From Haemophilus seminalis (GTDB taxonomy: Bacteria > Pseudomonadota > Gammaproteobacteria > Enterobacterales > Pasteurellaceae): a stretch of DNA of 64,000 bases. The position numbers and the translations under genes are program-made. Each line of letters starts with the position of its first letter. Positions within the stretch are counted from its first letter, which is position 1. This document shows, piece by piece, positions 32,000 through 42,257 of this stretch. Below the pieces are notes generated by a model. The model had not been told where the DNA came from, did no database searches, and saw nothing but the letters and a program-made list of their open reading frames with translations. The DNA lies in assembly GCF_006384255.1 (NCBI RefSeq), contig NZ_VCED01000001.1, forward strand, positions 186,001-250,000, given 5' to 3'.

Positions 32000-33181
32000 T
32001 TATTTAGAGAGAAATGTATGACGATATTTTAAATGTGACCCAATAAAAAGAATAAGGCTACATAATCCTAACATTGCGCCAATATAGCCAATTTTGTCTA
32101 GCCCTATATGGGTTGCCACAAGATTTCCAAATAATGCCCCAGTACCGATACCTGCATTATAAATACCAGAGTAAATAGCCGTAGCCACATCTGTTGCATC
32201 AGGTGCAAGTCTTAATACGCGTATTTGTAAAGCAAGACCAATACAACCAACACCAATTCCCCAAAGAAAAGAAAGAGCAAGCATTGTGATGATATATTCT
32301 GTTGAAAGGAGTAATAGTAAGAGAGAAAGGCTTTGCAAAGCCATTGCGACAACAACAAATTTAGTAGGGCCAAAACGGTGTAATCGATTGAATAAAAGGC
32401 TAGCTAAAATGCCAGATATACCAAAAATAAGAAGTACAAAAGTTGCAAAATTTGGATCCAAATGGCCTATTTCAATCATAAAAGGCTCAATATAAGTATA
32501 AGCCGTAAAATGTGCGGCAACAATCAGCATTGTGGCGATATAAAGCCCAATGAGTAGCGGACGCTTAGCGAGTATTGGTAAGCTTGTAATAGAACCTGCG
32601 TTTTTACTTGGTAGTTTTGGTAAGAGTTGAATTATTAGTAGCATAACGAAGAATGCTAAAAGCGCAATAATTCCGAAAGTAATACGCCAGCCTACGAGTT
32701 GTCCTATAATTCTTCCAATAGGCAACCCTAAAATTGTTGCAAGGGATGTTCCTATAGCAAGCATTCCTAGCGCTTGTGTCTTTTTATCTTTCGGTGCGAT
32801 TCTCATCACAAGCGAAGCCGTAATAGACCAGAAGACAGAATGAGCAATGGCAATACAAACTCGAGCAATAAGTAGAATCCAGAAATTCCATGCTATAACA
32901 GATAAAATATGCCCTATGATGAAAATAATAAAGAGCTTGGTAAGTAAATTTTTCCGCTCTATTTCACCTGTTAGAAGCATTGCTGGAAGAGATACAATAA
33001 GTACTGTCCAGGCATATACTGTCATCATTAGTCCTGTATCGGCAGTTTGCATATTAAAACTGGTTGCTATATCACTTAACATTGCAACAGGGACGAATTC
33101 AGTAGTATTAAAAATAAACCCTGCGAATGCCATTAATAGGACTCGCCATAATTGAATTTTTCTTATATTTAGTGGTGACAT
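32000..33181 (-). CDS. sotB: SotB-like MFS efflux transporter
   Basis: 393 residues, 12 hydrophobic segments. The N-terminal FIFNTTEFVPVAMLSDIA is the hallmark of the SotB/YdeA arabinose and sugar efflux group of DHA1 exporters. Overlaps the AsmA-like gene by one base. Last in udk-dcd-asmA-like-sotB. The substrate is inferred only from the family. Confidence 0.85.
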   Translation of the reverse strand: MSPLNIRKIQLWRVLLMAFAGFIFNTTEFVPVAMLSDIATSFNMQTADTGLMMTVYAWTVLIVSLPAMLLTGEIERKNLLTKLFIIFIIGHILSVIAWNFWILLIARVCIAIAHSVFWSITASLVMRIAPKDKKTQALGMLAIGTSLATILGLPIGRIIGQLVGWRITFGIIALLAFFVMLLIIQLLPKLPSKNAGSITSLPILAKRPLLIGLYIATMLIVAAHFTAYTYIEPFMIEIGHLDPNFATFVLLIFGISGILASLLFNRLHRFGPTKFVVVAMALQSLSLLLLLLSTEYIITMLALSFLWGIGVGCIGLALQIRVLRLAPDATDVATAIYSGIYNAGIGTGALFGNLVATHIGLDKIGYIGAMLGLCSLILFIGSHLKYRHTFLSK

Positions 33182-34368
33182 TAATGTAGCTTCTCTTTTA
33201 TGATGTCTATGAGTTGATGACGAAATTCTTTTGTAAAATTAAATTTATATTGAGGTGAATAACAATCCCCAAAGAATCGGATTGGTAAGATAAGATTTTG
33301 ATAATTTTTATTTGTAGAACGTACTGTAAGATTTATATCACATTGCATTTGATTTAATGAGACGACACCCGTACCATTTCCCAAAAGTGTGGGGGTTTTT
33401 AATTCAAATTTTTCAGCATTTAATTGATCTTTTAACAGTGAGAGTTGTATTTGAAATTGTTCAAACTGTGTATTTAATTCTTTATTCGCTAATAAATCAT
33501 TGCTGTAATTAATCGGGAAATATTGTGAGACAATATCTAATAAATTTACACCGATAATTTCGCCATTTTTTGCCTGAAAATTGAATTTTCCTTGTGTTAT
33601 TTCAGAATTCTTAAAACCTAAATTGATTTTAAAATCAGTGTAACCACTCAAGGATTCAGGAAAGCTCAATAAGCTAAGCAATGGCTTGACAGGAAACTCC
33701 TTACCAGAAAAATTGATCATGCTTTGATCACCCACACTCTGATAATTAACTACAGCTAAACAATTATTATCACATTGTGGTTTGATATAGGTAACAAGCC
33801 GTTTTAATGGCTTGTTAAAATCACCATGAGCTTCAATATAACCAAGTGATTGATTATTTAATTTGGCATTGACAAACTGAATGAGCGATAATTTTTCATT
33901 AGAGAGGTCAATATTAGCTTTAGTAAAAGTAAAATCAAAGGTTTTATTTTTCCCATAAAATGGTTTTTCTAACTTAATAGATATTTGATTATTACCATTT
34001 AAAATTATTTTTTTTGCCAATAATTGAGTTAAAGAAAGCGCTGAAAAATGCATTTTTATATCGGCTAGATTTTGTGCTTTATTGCTTAATTTGAGCTGTT
34101 TAAGTTGAAGTGAGGAAAGGTTAATATTACCGTAAAAAAGTGGCAACAGGTTGAATTGACTTTCAATCTTTTGCACAGAAAATTGTTCAGACTGAACTTT
34201 CTCGAGAGAAAGTGCGGGTGGAAATAGAGATAAATTGACTGATTGAACCGCAATATTTTGTTGTGCCAGTTGTTCACTGATGGAACTTTGTACTCGATAA
34301 AGTTGGATATACAAAAAAGAAAAGATTGCCAAAGCGACGATCCCTACGCTAAGCGCGAACTTTTTCAT
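33181..34368 (-). CDS. AsmA-like envelope protein
   Basis: 395 residues. N-terminal signal anchor (about residues 5-22), then a mostly beta-strand periplasmic region and a C-terminal AsmA-type segment with LLGNGTGVVSLNQMQCDINLTV. AsmA relatives are thought to bridge the periplasm and move or sort phospholipids; this one is shorter than E. coli AsmA. One-base overlap with sotB and a 3-bp gap to dcd. Confidence 0.75.
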   Translation of the reverse strand: MKKFALSVGIVALAIFSFLYIQLYRVQSSISEQLAQQNIAVQSVNLSLFPPALSLEKVQSEQFSVQKIESQFNLLPLFYGNINLSSLQLKQLKLSNKAQNLADIKMHFSALSLTQLLAKKIILNGNNQISIKLEKPFYGKNKTFDFTFTKANIDLSNEKLSLIQFVNAKLNNQSLGYIEAHGDFNKPLKRLVTYIKPQCDNNCLAVVNYQSVGDQSMINFSGKEFPVKPLLSLLSFPESLSGYTDFKINLGFKNSEITQGKFNFQAKNGEIIGVNLLDIVSQYFPINYSNDLLANKELNTQFEQFQIQLSLLKDQLNAEKFELKTPTLLGNGTGVVSLNQMQCDINLTVRSTNKNYQNLILPIRFFGDCYSPQYKFNFTKEFRHQLIDIIKEKLH

Positions 34369-34371
34369 TGA

Positions 34372-34959
34372 TTATTCCTTATCTTCGTCAATACGACTCG
34401 CAACCGCACTTTGTTGATTTTTATATTTTGCATCTTTGCGGCTACTGTATGGTCGTTTCGCTTCGCCACTTAATATTTCAAAGCTTAATGCACCAATCAC
34501 CATATTTGGACGTAATGCTAATGGTAATTTCCCTGAATTATAAAATTCCAATACGATTTTTCCTTCCCAACCCGGATCAATGCGGTGGGCAGTGACGTGT
34601 ACCATTAAACCTAAACGAGCTAAAGAAGATCGACCATCTAACCAACCGATAATATTGGCGGGTAATTTCACTGATTCAAGTGTGGTTGCTAACGCTAAAG
34701 TACCTGGATGTAAGAAAAATGCTTCGTCTTCAGGCACAATAATTTCATCGCTCATCACCGATTCAAGCTGGGCGGACACTTCTTCTTTCGGGCCGCTTAA
34801 ATCAATGAAAGGCGCGGAATGCTCACGAAATACGCGGAAAGAATTACCCAAGCGAACATCAATCGTCGCACCGTTGATTTTGTCATTATTTGGACGAGGA
34901 GTTAAAGAAATAATGCCATCATCGAGATAGCGTTCAATATCAGTATCGCAAAGGCGCAT
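34372..34959 (-). CDS. dcd: dCTP deaminase
   Basis: 195 residues, homotrimeric. Deaminates dCTP to dUTP for dTMP supply. Seen: [20 protein letters not shown] and [14 protein letters not shown] with the catalytic glutamate. 8 bp after udk, a pyrimidine pairing typical of gammaproteobacteria. Confidence 0.96.
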   Translation of the reverse strand: MRLCDTDIERYLDDGIISLTPRPNNDKINGATIDVRLGNSFRVFREHSAPFIDLSGPKEEVSAQLESVMSDEIIVPEDEAFFLHPGTLALATTLESVKLPANIIGWLDGRSSLARLGLMVHVTAHRIDPGWEGKIVLEFYNSGKLPLALRPNMVIGALSFEILSGEAKRPYSSRKDAKYKNQQSAVASRIDEDKE

Positions 34960-34967
34960 AAGATTTC

Positions 34968-35606
34968 CTATTTTTGATTCAATAAATGAAGGATTTGAGC
35001 TTTTAACATATTGATTGCAATACGGTTTTTACCGCCACGAGGAATGACAATATCCGCATATTGTTTAGAAGGCTCAATAAATTGTAAGAACATTGGGCGC
35101 ACGGTTGCACGATATTGATCAATAACCGATTGTAGGGAACGACCACGTTCTTCCATATCACGTTGTAAACGACGAATAAAACAAATGTCTAATGGCGTGT
35201 CCACGAATACGGAAATATCCGCAAGTTGACGAACGCGTTCATCAGTGAGCAGTAAAATCCCTTCTAAAATCACAATACGTTTTGGTGTAAATGTTGTGGT
35301 TTGACCCGTACGAGTATGATCAACATAGCTATAAACAGGCACATCAACCGCTTTTCCTGATTTTAAATCTTTTAAATGTTGAATAAGCAAATCGCGATCC
35401 ATAGAGCTTGGATGGTCGTAATTTGTTTTTATACGTTCGCTCATTTCTAAATGGCTTTGATCTTTGTAGTAACTGTCTTCAGCAATAATCCCAATTTCTT
35501 GGCAGCCTAATTCATTACAGAGTTCTTTGTGAACGGTGGAGGCGATAGAACTTTTGCCTGATGCGGATGCGCCAGTGATGGCAATGATTATACAAGAATC
35601 TGACAT
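34968..35606 (-). CDS. udk: Uridine kinase
   Basis: 212 residues. Phosphorylates uridine and cytidine using ATP or GTP. P-loop GASASGKSS near the N-terminus, then [11 protein letters not shown] and NYDHPSSMD. The frame opens with a TTG at 35639; ATG 35606 gives the usual [12 protein letters not shown] start, although no clear ribosome-binding site is visible. First gene of its leftward unit, divergent from afuA. Confidence 0.94.
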   Translation of the reverse strand: MSDSCIIIAITGASASGKSSIASTVHKELCNELGCQEIGIIAEDSYYKDQSHLEMSERIKTNYDHPSSMDRDLLIQHLKDLKSGKAVDVPVYSYVDHTRTGQTTTFTPKRIVILEGILLLTDERVRQLADISVFVDTPLDICFIRRLQRDMEERGRSLQSVIDQYRATVRPMFLQFIEPSKQYADIVIPRGGKNRIAINMLKAQILHLLNQK

Positions 35607-35693
35607 AATTGTGTTTTGATGTAAGGGAAATTTCGGCAATTATAAGTAAAAGTGCGGTGAATTTCACGTTTATTTTTTCACTTGAATTTTAAA

Positions 35694-35715
35694 AAGTGTG
35701 AGCTTCATCACGGTA
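35694..35715 (+). promoter_or_regulatory. CRP site upstream of the afu locus
   Basis: TGTGA (35697-35701), six bases, TCACG (35708-35712): nine of ten positions of the CRP consensus TGTGA-N6-TCACA. It is 56-76 bp before the afuA start. Also usable by the divergent udk promoter. Confidence 0.7.
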
Positions 35716-35772
35716 TTATTCGCCTTTTTCACGTAGGATTCGTACCATTCTATCCAATAAGGAGTATTTATT

Positions 35773-36813
35773 ATGAAATTCAACAAAATTTCTCTTTCTG
35801 TTTCTGCCGCACTTTTAGCTGCAGGCTTGGCTATTTCTGGTTCTGCTAACGCTAAAGGTCGTTTAGTTGTGTACTGTAGTGCAACCAATATTTTGTGCGA
35901 AACCACCACAAAAGCATTTGGCGAAAAATATGATGTGAAAACATCCTTTATTCGCAATGGTTCAGGCAGTACTTTTGCCAAAGTTGAAGCTGAAAAAAAT
36001 AACCCTCAAGCGGATGTTTGGTTCGGTGGTACTTTTGACCCTCAAGCACAAGCTGCAGAATTAGGGTTAATTGAGCCTTATAAATCTAAACACATTGATG
36101 AAATTGTAGAACGTTTCCGTGATCCAGCAAAAACGAAAGGTCATTATGTTTCCTCAATTTATATGGGGATCTTAGGTTTTGGTGTGAATACTGAACGTTT
36201 GGCAAAATTAGGTATTAAAGAAGTGCCAAAATGCTGGAAAGACTTAACAGATCCACGTTTAAAAGGCGAAGTTCAAATTGCAGACCCTCAAAGTGCGGGT
36301 ACCGCTTACACAGCATTGGCAACTTTCGTCCAATTATGGGGTGAAAAAGAGGCGTTTGAATACTTAAAAGCATTGCATCCTAATGTTTCTCAATATACCA
36401 AATCGGGTATCACGCCATCACGTAACGCTGCGCGTGGTGAAGCGACAATTGGGGTAGGTTTCTTACATGATTATGCATTAGAAAAACGCAATGGGGCACC
36501 GTTAGAATTAGTTGTGCCTTGTGAAGGAACCGGTTATGAGTTAGGTGGCGTGAGTATCTTAAAAGGTGCGCGTAATATTGATAATGCAAAATTATTCGTC
36601 GATTGGGCTTTATCAAAAGAAGGCCAAGAATTAGCTTGGAAACAAGGGGATTCTTTACAAATCTTAACTAACACGACCGCAGAACAATCACCAACCGCGT
36701 TTGATCCAAATAAACTTAAATTGATCAATTATGACTTTGAAAAATACGGTGCAACAGAACAACGTAAAGCCTTAATTGAAAAATGGGTACAAGAAGTTAA
36801 ATTAGCGAAATAG
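35773..36813 (+). CDS. afuA: AfuA-like periplasmic hexose-phosphate binding protein 1
   Basis: 346 residues. Signal peptide ends at SANA. Belongs to the periplasmic binding-protein group first called ferric-binding (FbpA/AfuA); AfuA of Actinobacillus was later shown to bind hexose-6-phosphates. Seen: VVYCSATN, FIRNGSGSTFAKVEAEK and the C-terminal LVVPCEGTGYELGGVS. AAGGAG precedes the ATG. First gene of afuA1-afuA2-afuB-afuC, under a CRP site. Closely related to the next gene. Confidence 0.9.
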   Translation: MKFNKISLSVSAALLAAGLAISGSANAKGRLVVYCSATNILCETTTKAFGEKYDVKTSFIRNGSGSTFAKVEAEKNNPQADVWFGGTFDPQAQAAELGLIEPYKSKHIDEIVERFRDPAKTKGHYVSSIYMGILGFGVNTERLAKLGIKEVPKCWKDLTDPRLKGEVQIADPQSAGTAYTALATFVQLWGEKEAFEYLKALHPNVSQYTKSGITPSRNAARGEATIGVGFLHDYALEKRNGAPLELVVPCEGTGYELGGVSILKGARNIDNAKLFVDWALSKEGQELAWKQGDSLQILTNTTAEQSPTAFDPNKLKLINYDFEKYGATEQRKALIEKWVQEVKLAK

Positions 36814-36821
36814 CGCTGAAT

Positions 36822-36863
36822 AAGTGCGGTAAAAAATACTGAAGTTTTTGACCGCACTTTTTC
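36822..36863. terminator. Uptake-signal pair between the two afuA genes
   Basis: Inverted uptake signals (36822-36830 with 36851-36859), 20-base loop, then TTTT. The long loop makes it a weak terminator; it may dampen transcription beyond afuA1. Confidence 0.5.
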
Positions 36864-36935
36864 GTATTTTTAATGTGATTTCGTTTTCCCTCTAAGAGAT
36901 TGCAAAATTTTCATTCATAAGGGAGTTATAATCAG

Positions 36936-37970
36936 ATGAAACTATCAAAAATCGCAGTAACCTTGTCAGGTGTGATGTTAAGCGGATTGCTTTTAAGTAA
37001 TCCATCTTTTGCAAAAGGACGTCTAGTCATTTATTGCAGTGCGCAAAATACGATGTGCGAGCAAGAAGCGATGGCATTTGAGAAAAAATTTGATGTTAAA
37101 ACAAGTTTTATTCGTGGTGGAACAGGTACTATTCTAGCGAAAATTGATGCTGAGAAAGATAATCCACAAGGTGATGTTTGGTATGGTGGGACGATGGATC
37201 CTCATTCTCAAGCAGGAGAAATGGGCTTGTTGGAGCCTTATAAATCATCCAATCTTCCTCAGATTGTAGAAAAATTCCGTGATCCAGCCAAAATGAAAGG
37301 GAATTATTCTTCGGCGATTTATTTAGGCGTGTTAGGTTTTGGTGTAAATCCAGAACGTTTGAAAAAATTGAATTTACCTATTCCAAAATGCTGGAAGGAT
37401 TTAGCTAACCCAATTTACAAAAATGAAATTCAAGCCGCAGATCCACAAAGTTCTGGTACGGGTTACACTCAGCTAGCCACTTATATGCAACTTTGGGGAG
37501 AAGACGAGGCGTTTAAATTCTTAAAAGAGTTGAATAAAAACGTATCGCAATATACCAAATCTGGTAATACGGCAACACGCAATACAGCGCGTGGGGAAAC
37601 GGCAATTGGCATTGGTTTCTTACATGAATATTCTTTAGAAAAAGCGAAAGGCGCACCAGTAGAATTAGTCGTCCCTTGTGAAGGTACTGGCTATGAAATT
37701 GGTGGCGTAAGTGTCATTAAAGGTGCGCGTAATTTAGATAATGCGAAACTTTTTGTTGATTGGGCGTTATCCAAAGAGGCGCAAGAATTAACTTGGCAAA
37801 AAGGTGAGGCGTATTCCATTTTAACGAACACCACCGCACAACAATCGCCTTATGCGTTAGATTTTAAATCTATTAATTTAATTAACTATGATTTTGATAA
37901 ATACGGTGCGACTGATTTACGTAAACGCTTAATCACAAAATGGGTTGATGAAGTAAAATTAGCCAAATAA
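36936..37970 (+). CDS. AfuA-like periplasmic binding protein 2 (tandem paralogue)
   Basis: 344 residues, signal peptide ending at PSFA. Collinear with the preceding gene over its whole length; by eye roughly two thirds of residues agree, including RLVIYCSA, NVSQYTKSGNT and VPCEGTGYEIGGVSV. Differences cluster near the pocket: FIRGGTGTILA against FIRNGSGSTFA, and GGTMDPHSQ against GGTFDPQAQ. The ligand may therefore differ. GGGAG precedes the ATG. Separated from afuB by a strong hairpin. Confidence 0.88.
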   Translation: MKLSKIAVTLSGVMLSGLLLSNPSFAKGRLVIYCSAQNTMCEQEAMAFEKKFDVKTSFIRGGTGTILAKIDAEKDNPQGDVWYGGTMDPHSQAGEMGLLEPYKSSNLPQIVEKFRDPAKMKGNYSSAIYLGVLGFGVNPERLKKLNLPIPKCWKDLANPIYKNEIQAADPQSSGTGYTQLATYMQLWGEDEAFKFLKELNKNVSQYTKSGNTATRNTARGETAIGIGFLHEYSLEKAKGAPVELVVPCEGTGYEIGGVSVIKGARNLDNAKLFVDWALSKEAQELTWQKGEAYSILTNTTAQQSPYALDFKSINLINYDFDKYGATDLRKRLITKWVDEVKLAK

Positions 37971-37980
37971 TGATGTCACT

Positions 37981-38017
37981 AACGAAGTGATATGTCGCAT
38001 ATCGCTTCGTTTTTTTA
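37981..38017 (+). terminator. Intra-operon terminator between afuA2 and afuB
   Basis: 14-bp stem with one G-T pair (37981-37994 with 37998-38011), three-base loop, T7 tract. Strong enough to keep permease and ATPase expression below that of the binding proteins. Confidence 0.8.
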
Positions 38018-38033
38018 CCTTATGCGAGGTTGT

Positions 38034-40091
38034 ATGAACGCAAAAAAACTTTCCATAATGCATTCTGCTTATTTTTGGATTATTTTATCCTTATTGGCAT
38101 TTGTGCTTCTGCCTTCCAATGCACTTGATTACGGTTTGTTTGAAAGTACTTCAGATGAATATTTAGAGGCAATGGGCTGGGCTTCTTTCAATTTAACTTG
38201 GGCTTGGTTCCTGCCTGTTATTGTGTATGGTGCTTTGCCGTTATTGAGATTGCCACAGCAAACCCAAGCAAAAACAGAGCTATTTTTGACCGCACTTTCT
38301 GTACTATTTATGTTTATCAGTGCGACGCTGTACAAAATTAGCATGGGCTATTCTGTGATTGTGTTGCTTGCGGGATATACCGCATTGGCGACACTTTCAC
38401 TGGCAAAACTAAAAGTGATGCAAGGTGACAAATTTATCATCGCTTCTTTACTTTGCATTATCTTGCTCATTTTCTTCTTTATCGTTTATCCAACATTGGC
38501 TATTTTCGTTTCAATGTTTTATGACGGTGATACGTTTGCGCCACAACAAGTGATGCGAATTTTAACGCAGAGCTATATTGTTCGAGTGATTACGAATTCT
38601 CTTTTCTTATCGGGCTTTGTGGGCGTAGTGTCTACTGTATTTGGTTTAGCCTTTGCGCTTTATACTACGCGTATTGCTCGTAGAACGGCATTTATCGGAA
38701 AAATTTTCTCTATTTTGCCAATTGTTACGCCACCATTTGTTGTGGGATTAGGGGTAACTTTAATGCTTGGCCGTTCTGGTTATGTAACCGAATTTTTAAG
38801 TACGAATTTTGGTTTCACCAATCATAACTGGCTTTATGGTTTTAATGGGATTGCAATTGCTCAAATTCTCGCATTTGCTCCTATTTCTTTTATGATTTTA
38901 GATGGCGCATTGAAATCGGTACATCCTTCTATTGAAGAAGCCTCTTATACGTTACGAGCCAATCGCTATCAAACTTTTTATAACATTATTTTCCCACTGT
39001 TACGCCCTGCGTTGGCAAACTCATTTTTAATTGTATTTATCCAATCCCTTGCAGATTTTAGTAACCCATTGGTATTGGGGGGGAGCTTTGATGTGATTGC
39101 AACACAGATTTATTTCTATATTGCGGGGTCACAGTTAGATTACGCATCGGCAAGTACCTTAGGTTCAATATTATTAATTTTCTCTCTAGCGATTTTTATC
39201 ATTCAATACATTTGGATTGGTAACCGCTCTTATGTCACCGTTTCAGGTAAATCTTATCGTGGTGATGTGCAAGATCTTCCAACTGGTTTGAAATATACCA
39301 TCATTGGCATGCTTGGATTCTGGGTAATCTTTAATATGGCTCTTTACGGAAGTATTTTCTACGGAAGCTTCACTGTAAACTGGGGTGTCGACTACACTTT
39401 AACCTTGAAAAATTATGCCATGTTATTCGGGCAAGGATTGAGCGATGGAGCGTGGCCATCACTGATTAATACCTTAATCTATGCAGGTATTGCCGCACCA
39501 TTGACCGCATTCTTTGGATTATTGATTGCGTACATTGTGGTGCGTAAAGATTTCCAAGGTAAAAAATCCCTTGAGTTCTTAACCATGCTTTGTTTTGCCG
39601 TGCCAGGTACTGTGGCAGGGGTGTCTTATATTTTAGCTTTCAACAATGCACCACTTTATATTACGGGTACTGGCATTATCGTGATTATTTCAATGGTTAT
39701 GCGTGACTTACCAATTGGTATGCGAGCTGCGATTGCAGGGTTAGGTCAGCTTGATAAATCTCTTGATGAAGCATCGCTTTCTTTAAAAGGAAGTTCGTGG
39801 AAAACCTTATGGTATATCGTCTTGCCATTATTAAAACCCGCATTGCTTTCAGCGCTTGTTACCAGTTTCGTTCGTGCAATGACGACGGTGAGCGCAATTA
39901 TATTCTTAGTGACAGCAGATACTCGGGTCGCAACAGCTTATATCCTAAATCGCGTTGAAGATGGTGAATACGGTGTTGCTATTGCATACGGTTCAATCCT
40001 AATTGTTGTCATGATGGCAATTATTTTATTCTTCGACTGGATTGTAGGTGATACACGTATCTCTCGTTCTAAAGCGAAAAAAATGAATTAA
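38034..40091 (+). CDS. afuB: AfuB-like ABC permease, fused double domain
   Basis: 685 residues with two binding-protein-dependent permease domains in one chain. EAA loops are seen in EEASYTLRANRYQTFYNIIFPLLRP and DEASLSLKGSSWKTLWYIVLPLLKP. About 12 or more transmembrane helices. The frame opens at 37992, inside the terminator stem; ATG 38034 has GCGAGG in front and starts MNAKKLSIMHSAY. Works with the AfuA binding proteins and AfuC. Confidence 0.92.
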   Translation: MNAKKLSIMHSAYFWIILSLLAFVLLPSNALDYGLFESTSDEYLEAMGWASFNLTWAWFLPVIVYGALPLLRLPQQTQAKTELFLTALSVLFMFISATLYKISMGYSVIVLLAGYTALATLSLAKLKVMQGDKFIIASLLCIILLIFFFIVYPTLAIFVSMFYDGDTFAPQQVMRILTQSYIVRVITNSLFLSGFVGVVSTVFGLAFALYTTRIARRTAFIGKIFSILPIVTPPFVVGLGVTLMLGRSGYVTEFLSTNFGFTNHNWLYGFNGIAIAQILAFAPISFMILDGALKSVHPSIEEASYTLRANRYQTFYNIIFPLLRPALANSFLIVFIQSLADFSNPLVLGGSFDVIATQIYFYIAGSQLDYASASTLGSILLIFSLAIFIIQYIWIGNRSYVTVSGKSYRGDVQDLPTGLKYTIIGMLGFWVIFNMALYGSIFYGSFTVNWGVDYTLTLKNYAMLFGQGLSDGAWPSLINTLIYAGIAAPLTAFFGLLIAYIVVRKDFQGKKSLEFLTMLCFAVPGTVAGVSYILAFNNAPLYITGTGIIVIISMVMRDLPIGMRAAIAGLGQLDKSLDEASLSLKGSSWKTLWYIVLPLLKPALLSALVTSFVRAMTTVSAIIFLVTADTRVATAYILNRVEDGEYGVAIAYGSILIVVMMAIILFFDWIVGDTRISRSKAKKMN

Positions 40092-40115
40092 CTCGTTAAG
40101 TTGTAGGTAAATATT

Positions 40116-41165
40116 ATGAGTAATAATGATTTCTTAGTATTAAAAAATATCACCAAAGCATTTGGTAAAGCTGTCGTCATTGATAATTTAGATTTAACGA
40201 TCAAACGTGGCACGATGGTGACATTGTTAGGGCCATCAGGTTGCGGCAAAACTACCGTGTTGCGTTTAGTCGCGGGGTTAGAAAATCCAACATCAGGACA
40301 AATTTTTATTGATGGTGAAGATGTAACAAAATCCTCTATTCAAAATCGAGATATTTGTATTGTCTTCCAATCTTATGCGCTATTCCCGCATATGAGCATC
40401 GGTGATAACGTGGGCTACGGCTTAAAAATGCAAGGCATTGGCAAAGAAGAACGTGCTCAACGAGTAAAAGAGGCTTTAGAATTGGTGGACTTAGCAGGGT
40501 TTGAAGATCGTTTCGTGGATCAAATTTCAGGTGGTCAACAACAACGTGTTGCATTGGCTCGTGCTTTGGTATTGAAACCAAAAGTCCTATTGTTTGATGA
40601 ACCATTAAGTAATTTGGATGCAAACTTACGTCGTTCAATGCGTGAAAAAATCCGTGAATTGCAACAACGTTTAGGTATTACCTCGCTTTATGTGACACAC
40701 GACCAAACAGAGGCCTTTGCGGTATCTGATGAAGTTATTGTTATGCATAAAGGTAAAATTATGCAAAAAGCGCCAGCGAAAGAGCTTTATTTACGACCAA
40801 ATTCTTTGTTCTTAGCAAACTTTATGGGTGAATCCAGTATTTTCGATGGAAAATTAGAAAATGGCGTGGTGGATATTAATGGCTATCATGTGTCTTTAAA
40901 AGATGCTGCACAGTTTAATTTACCCGATGGTGAATGCTTAGTAGGTATTCGCCCAGAAGCAATTTATCTTGCTGCAGAGGGCCGTGATGCACAACGTTGT
41001 GAGATTAAAAGTGCGGTCTATATGGGCAACCATTGGGAAGTGGTCGCAAATTGGGCAGGAAAAGATTTATTAGTGAATTGTAAGCCAGAAGATTTTAATG
41101 CCGATTTAAAACAAGCTTATGTAAATTTATCTGATCATGGTATTTTCTTATTGAAGAAAGAGTAG
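40116..41165 (+). CDS. afuC: AfuC-like ABC transporter ATPase
   Basis: 349 residues. Walker [10 protein letters not shown], signature ISGGQQQR, Walker [12 protein letters not shown], switch histidine in YVTHDQTEA; the C-terminal TOBE-type domain (about 240-349) is regulatory. 24 bp after afuB. Historically annotated as ferric transport; hexose-phosphate uptake is more likely given AfuA. A degenerate uptake-signal hairpin (41176-41208) follows. Confidence 0.92.
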   Translation: MSNNDFLVLKNITKAFGKAVVIDNLDLTIKRGTMVTLLGPSGCGKTTVLRLVAGLENPTSGQIFIDGEDVTKSSIQNRDICIVFQSYALFPHMSIGDNVGYGLKMQGIGKEERAQRVKEALELVDLAGFEDRFVDQISGGQQQRVALARALVLKPKVLLFDEPLSNLDANLRRSMREKIRELQQRLGITSLYVTHDQTEAFAVSDEVIVMHKGKIMQKAPAKELYLRPNSLFLANFMGESSIFDGKLENGVVDINGYHVSLKDAAQFNLPDGECLVGIRPEAIYLAAEGRDAQRCEIKSAVYMGNHWEVVANWAGKDLLVNCKPEDFNADLKQAYVNLSDHGIFLLKKE

Positions 41166-41286
41166 TATAGCGCATAAAAGTGCGATGAATAATAGCCATA
41201 CTTTTTTATCATCGTGCGAATTGACTAAGACGTAATATGATGAAGTACTTCAGGATATGTTAGTTGAATAAAAATGCGTTCTTACA

Positions 41287-41314
41287 TCGCCTATCCTAAC
41301 AATCGGATAGGCGA
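41287..41314. repeat. Inverted repeat between afuC and nagK
   Basis: 10-bp perfect arms TCGCCTATCC / GGATAGGCGA (41287-41296 with 41305-41314), eight-base loop. No T tract on either side, so not a standard terminator. It lies in the convergent gap. Confidence 0.6.
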
Positions 41315-41323
41315 GAGTAAGGA

Positions 41324-42238
41324 TTATTTTGAAAGGAATAAGGCGGCCGCACCACGCACACCACCAGAATCGCCGTGTTTCGCTTTTTTAATTGGTGGGA
41401 CTTTTGCTGTCCGCATCAAATAAGGCGGAAGCGCTTTTGGTAAAGCCTCATAAAGGTAATCAAAATTAGATAATCCACCACCTAACACAATCATATGCGG
41501 ATCAAATGCCGTAATGATATTGCCAATAGAAATCGCCGCCAATTCAACAAAAAGATTCACAAAATCTATCGCACTTTCATTGCCTTGATAGAACAAATCA
41601 ATAATTTCACGAGCAGATAATGTTTCGCCTTTCAAATCTCGATAAAGCATTTCAAAACCGCGACCAGACAGATAATTATCCAAACAGGCCTTGTTACCAC
41701 AACCGCATTGATAAATTGGGGCTTTATCCCATCCCAATAATTTCAAGGCATGATAATTTAGTTGTAAATGACCAAGCTCTCCCGCCATTCCCACTTGACC
41801 TGAATGAACTTTACCATTTAAGACAAAGCCACCACCAAAACCAGTCCCAAGAATTAAACCAAGTACCGTTGGATATTGCTGATTTTCCGCATCCCATGCT
41901 TCAGATAACGCAAAACAATTTGCGTCATTTTCTGCCCGCACTTCACGCCCTAAACGCGCAGACAGATCGCGTAAAATTGGTTTATTATCTGCCACACGAA
42001 TATTGGTAATTTCGGCTAATCCAGTTTGTTGATTAACAAAACCAGGTACGCCCAAACCTACGGTGCCCACTTCACCAAACTTTTCATCAGCACGATTCAC
42101 TAAATCCACAATCGTGTTAAGCCATTCTTCATAGTCAATTTTAGGTGTTGGTACCCGTTCAGAATATAATTTTTCTAATTTTTCATTGAATACGGCAAGC
42201 TCGATTTTCGTGCCACCAATATCTAAACCATAATACAT
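41324..42238 (-). CDS. nagK: NagK, N-acetylglucosamine kinase (ROK)
   Basis: 304 residues. ATP-dependent phosphorylation of GlcNAc recovered from wall or host glycans. ROK features: DIGGTK at 6-11, catalytic Asp105 in [18 protein letters not shown], and zinc ligands His157, Cys178, Cys180 and Cys185. The alignment I can recall with E. coli NagK is strong along the whole length, favouring NagK over fructokinase. AAGGAG precedes the ATG. 63 bp after pgpB on the same strand, with an uptake-signal hairpin between. Confidence 0.88.
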   Translation of the reverse strand: MYYGLDIGGTKIELAVFNEKLEKLYSERVPTPKIDYEEWLNTIVDLVNRADEKFGEVGTVGLGVPGFVNQQTGLAEITNIRVADNKPILRDLSARLGREVRAENDANCFALSEAWDAENQQYPTVLGLILGTGFGGGFVLNGKVHSGQVGMAGELGHLQLNYHALKLLGWDKAPIYQCGCGNKACLDNYLSGRGFEMLYRDLKGETLSAREIIDLFYQGNESAIDFVNLFVELAAISIGNIITAFDPHMIVLGGGLSNFDYLYEALPKALPPYLMRTAKVPPIKKAKHGDSGGVRGAAALFLSK

Positions 42239-42257
42239 AATCTGCTCCTTTATAAAG

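Noticed and set aside
37992-38033. N-terminal extension of afuB
   Set aside because: It would start inside the 14-bp terminator stem; ATG 38034 has a proper ribosome-binding site.
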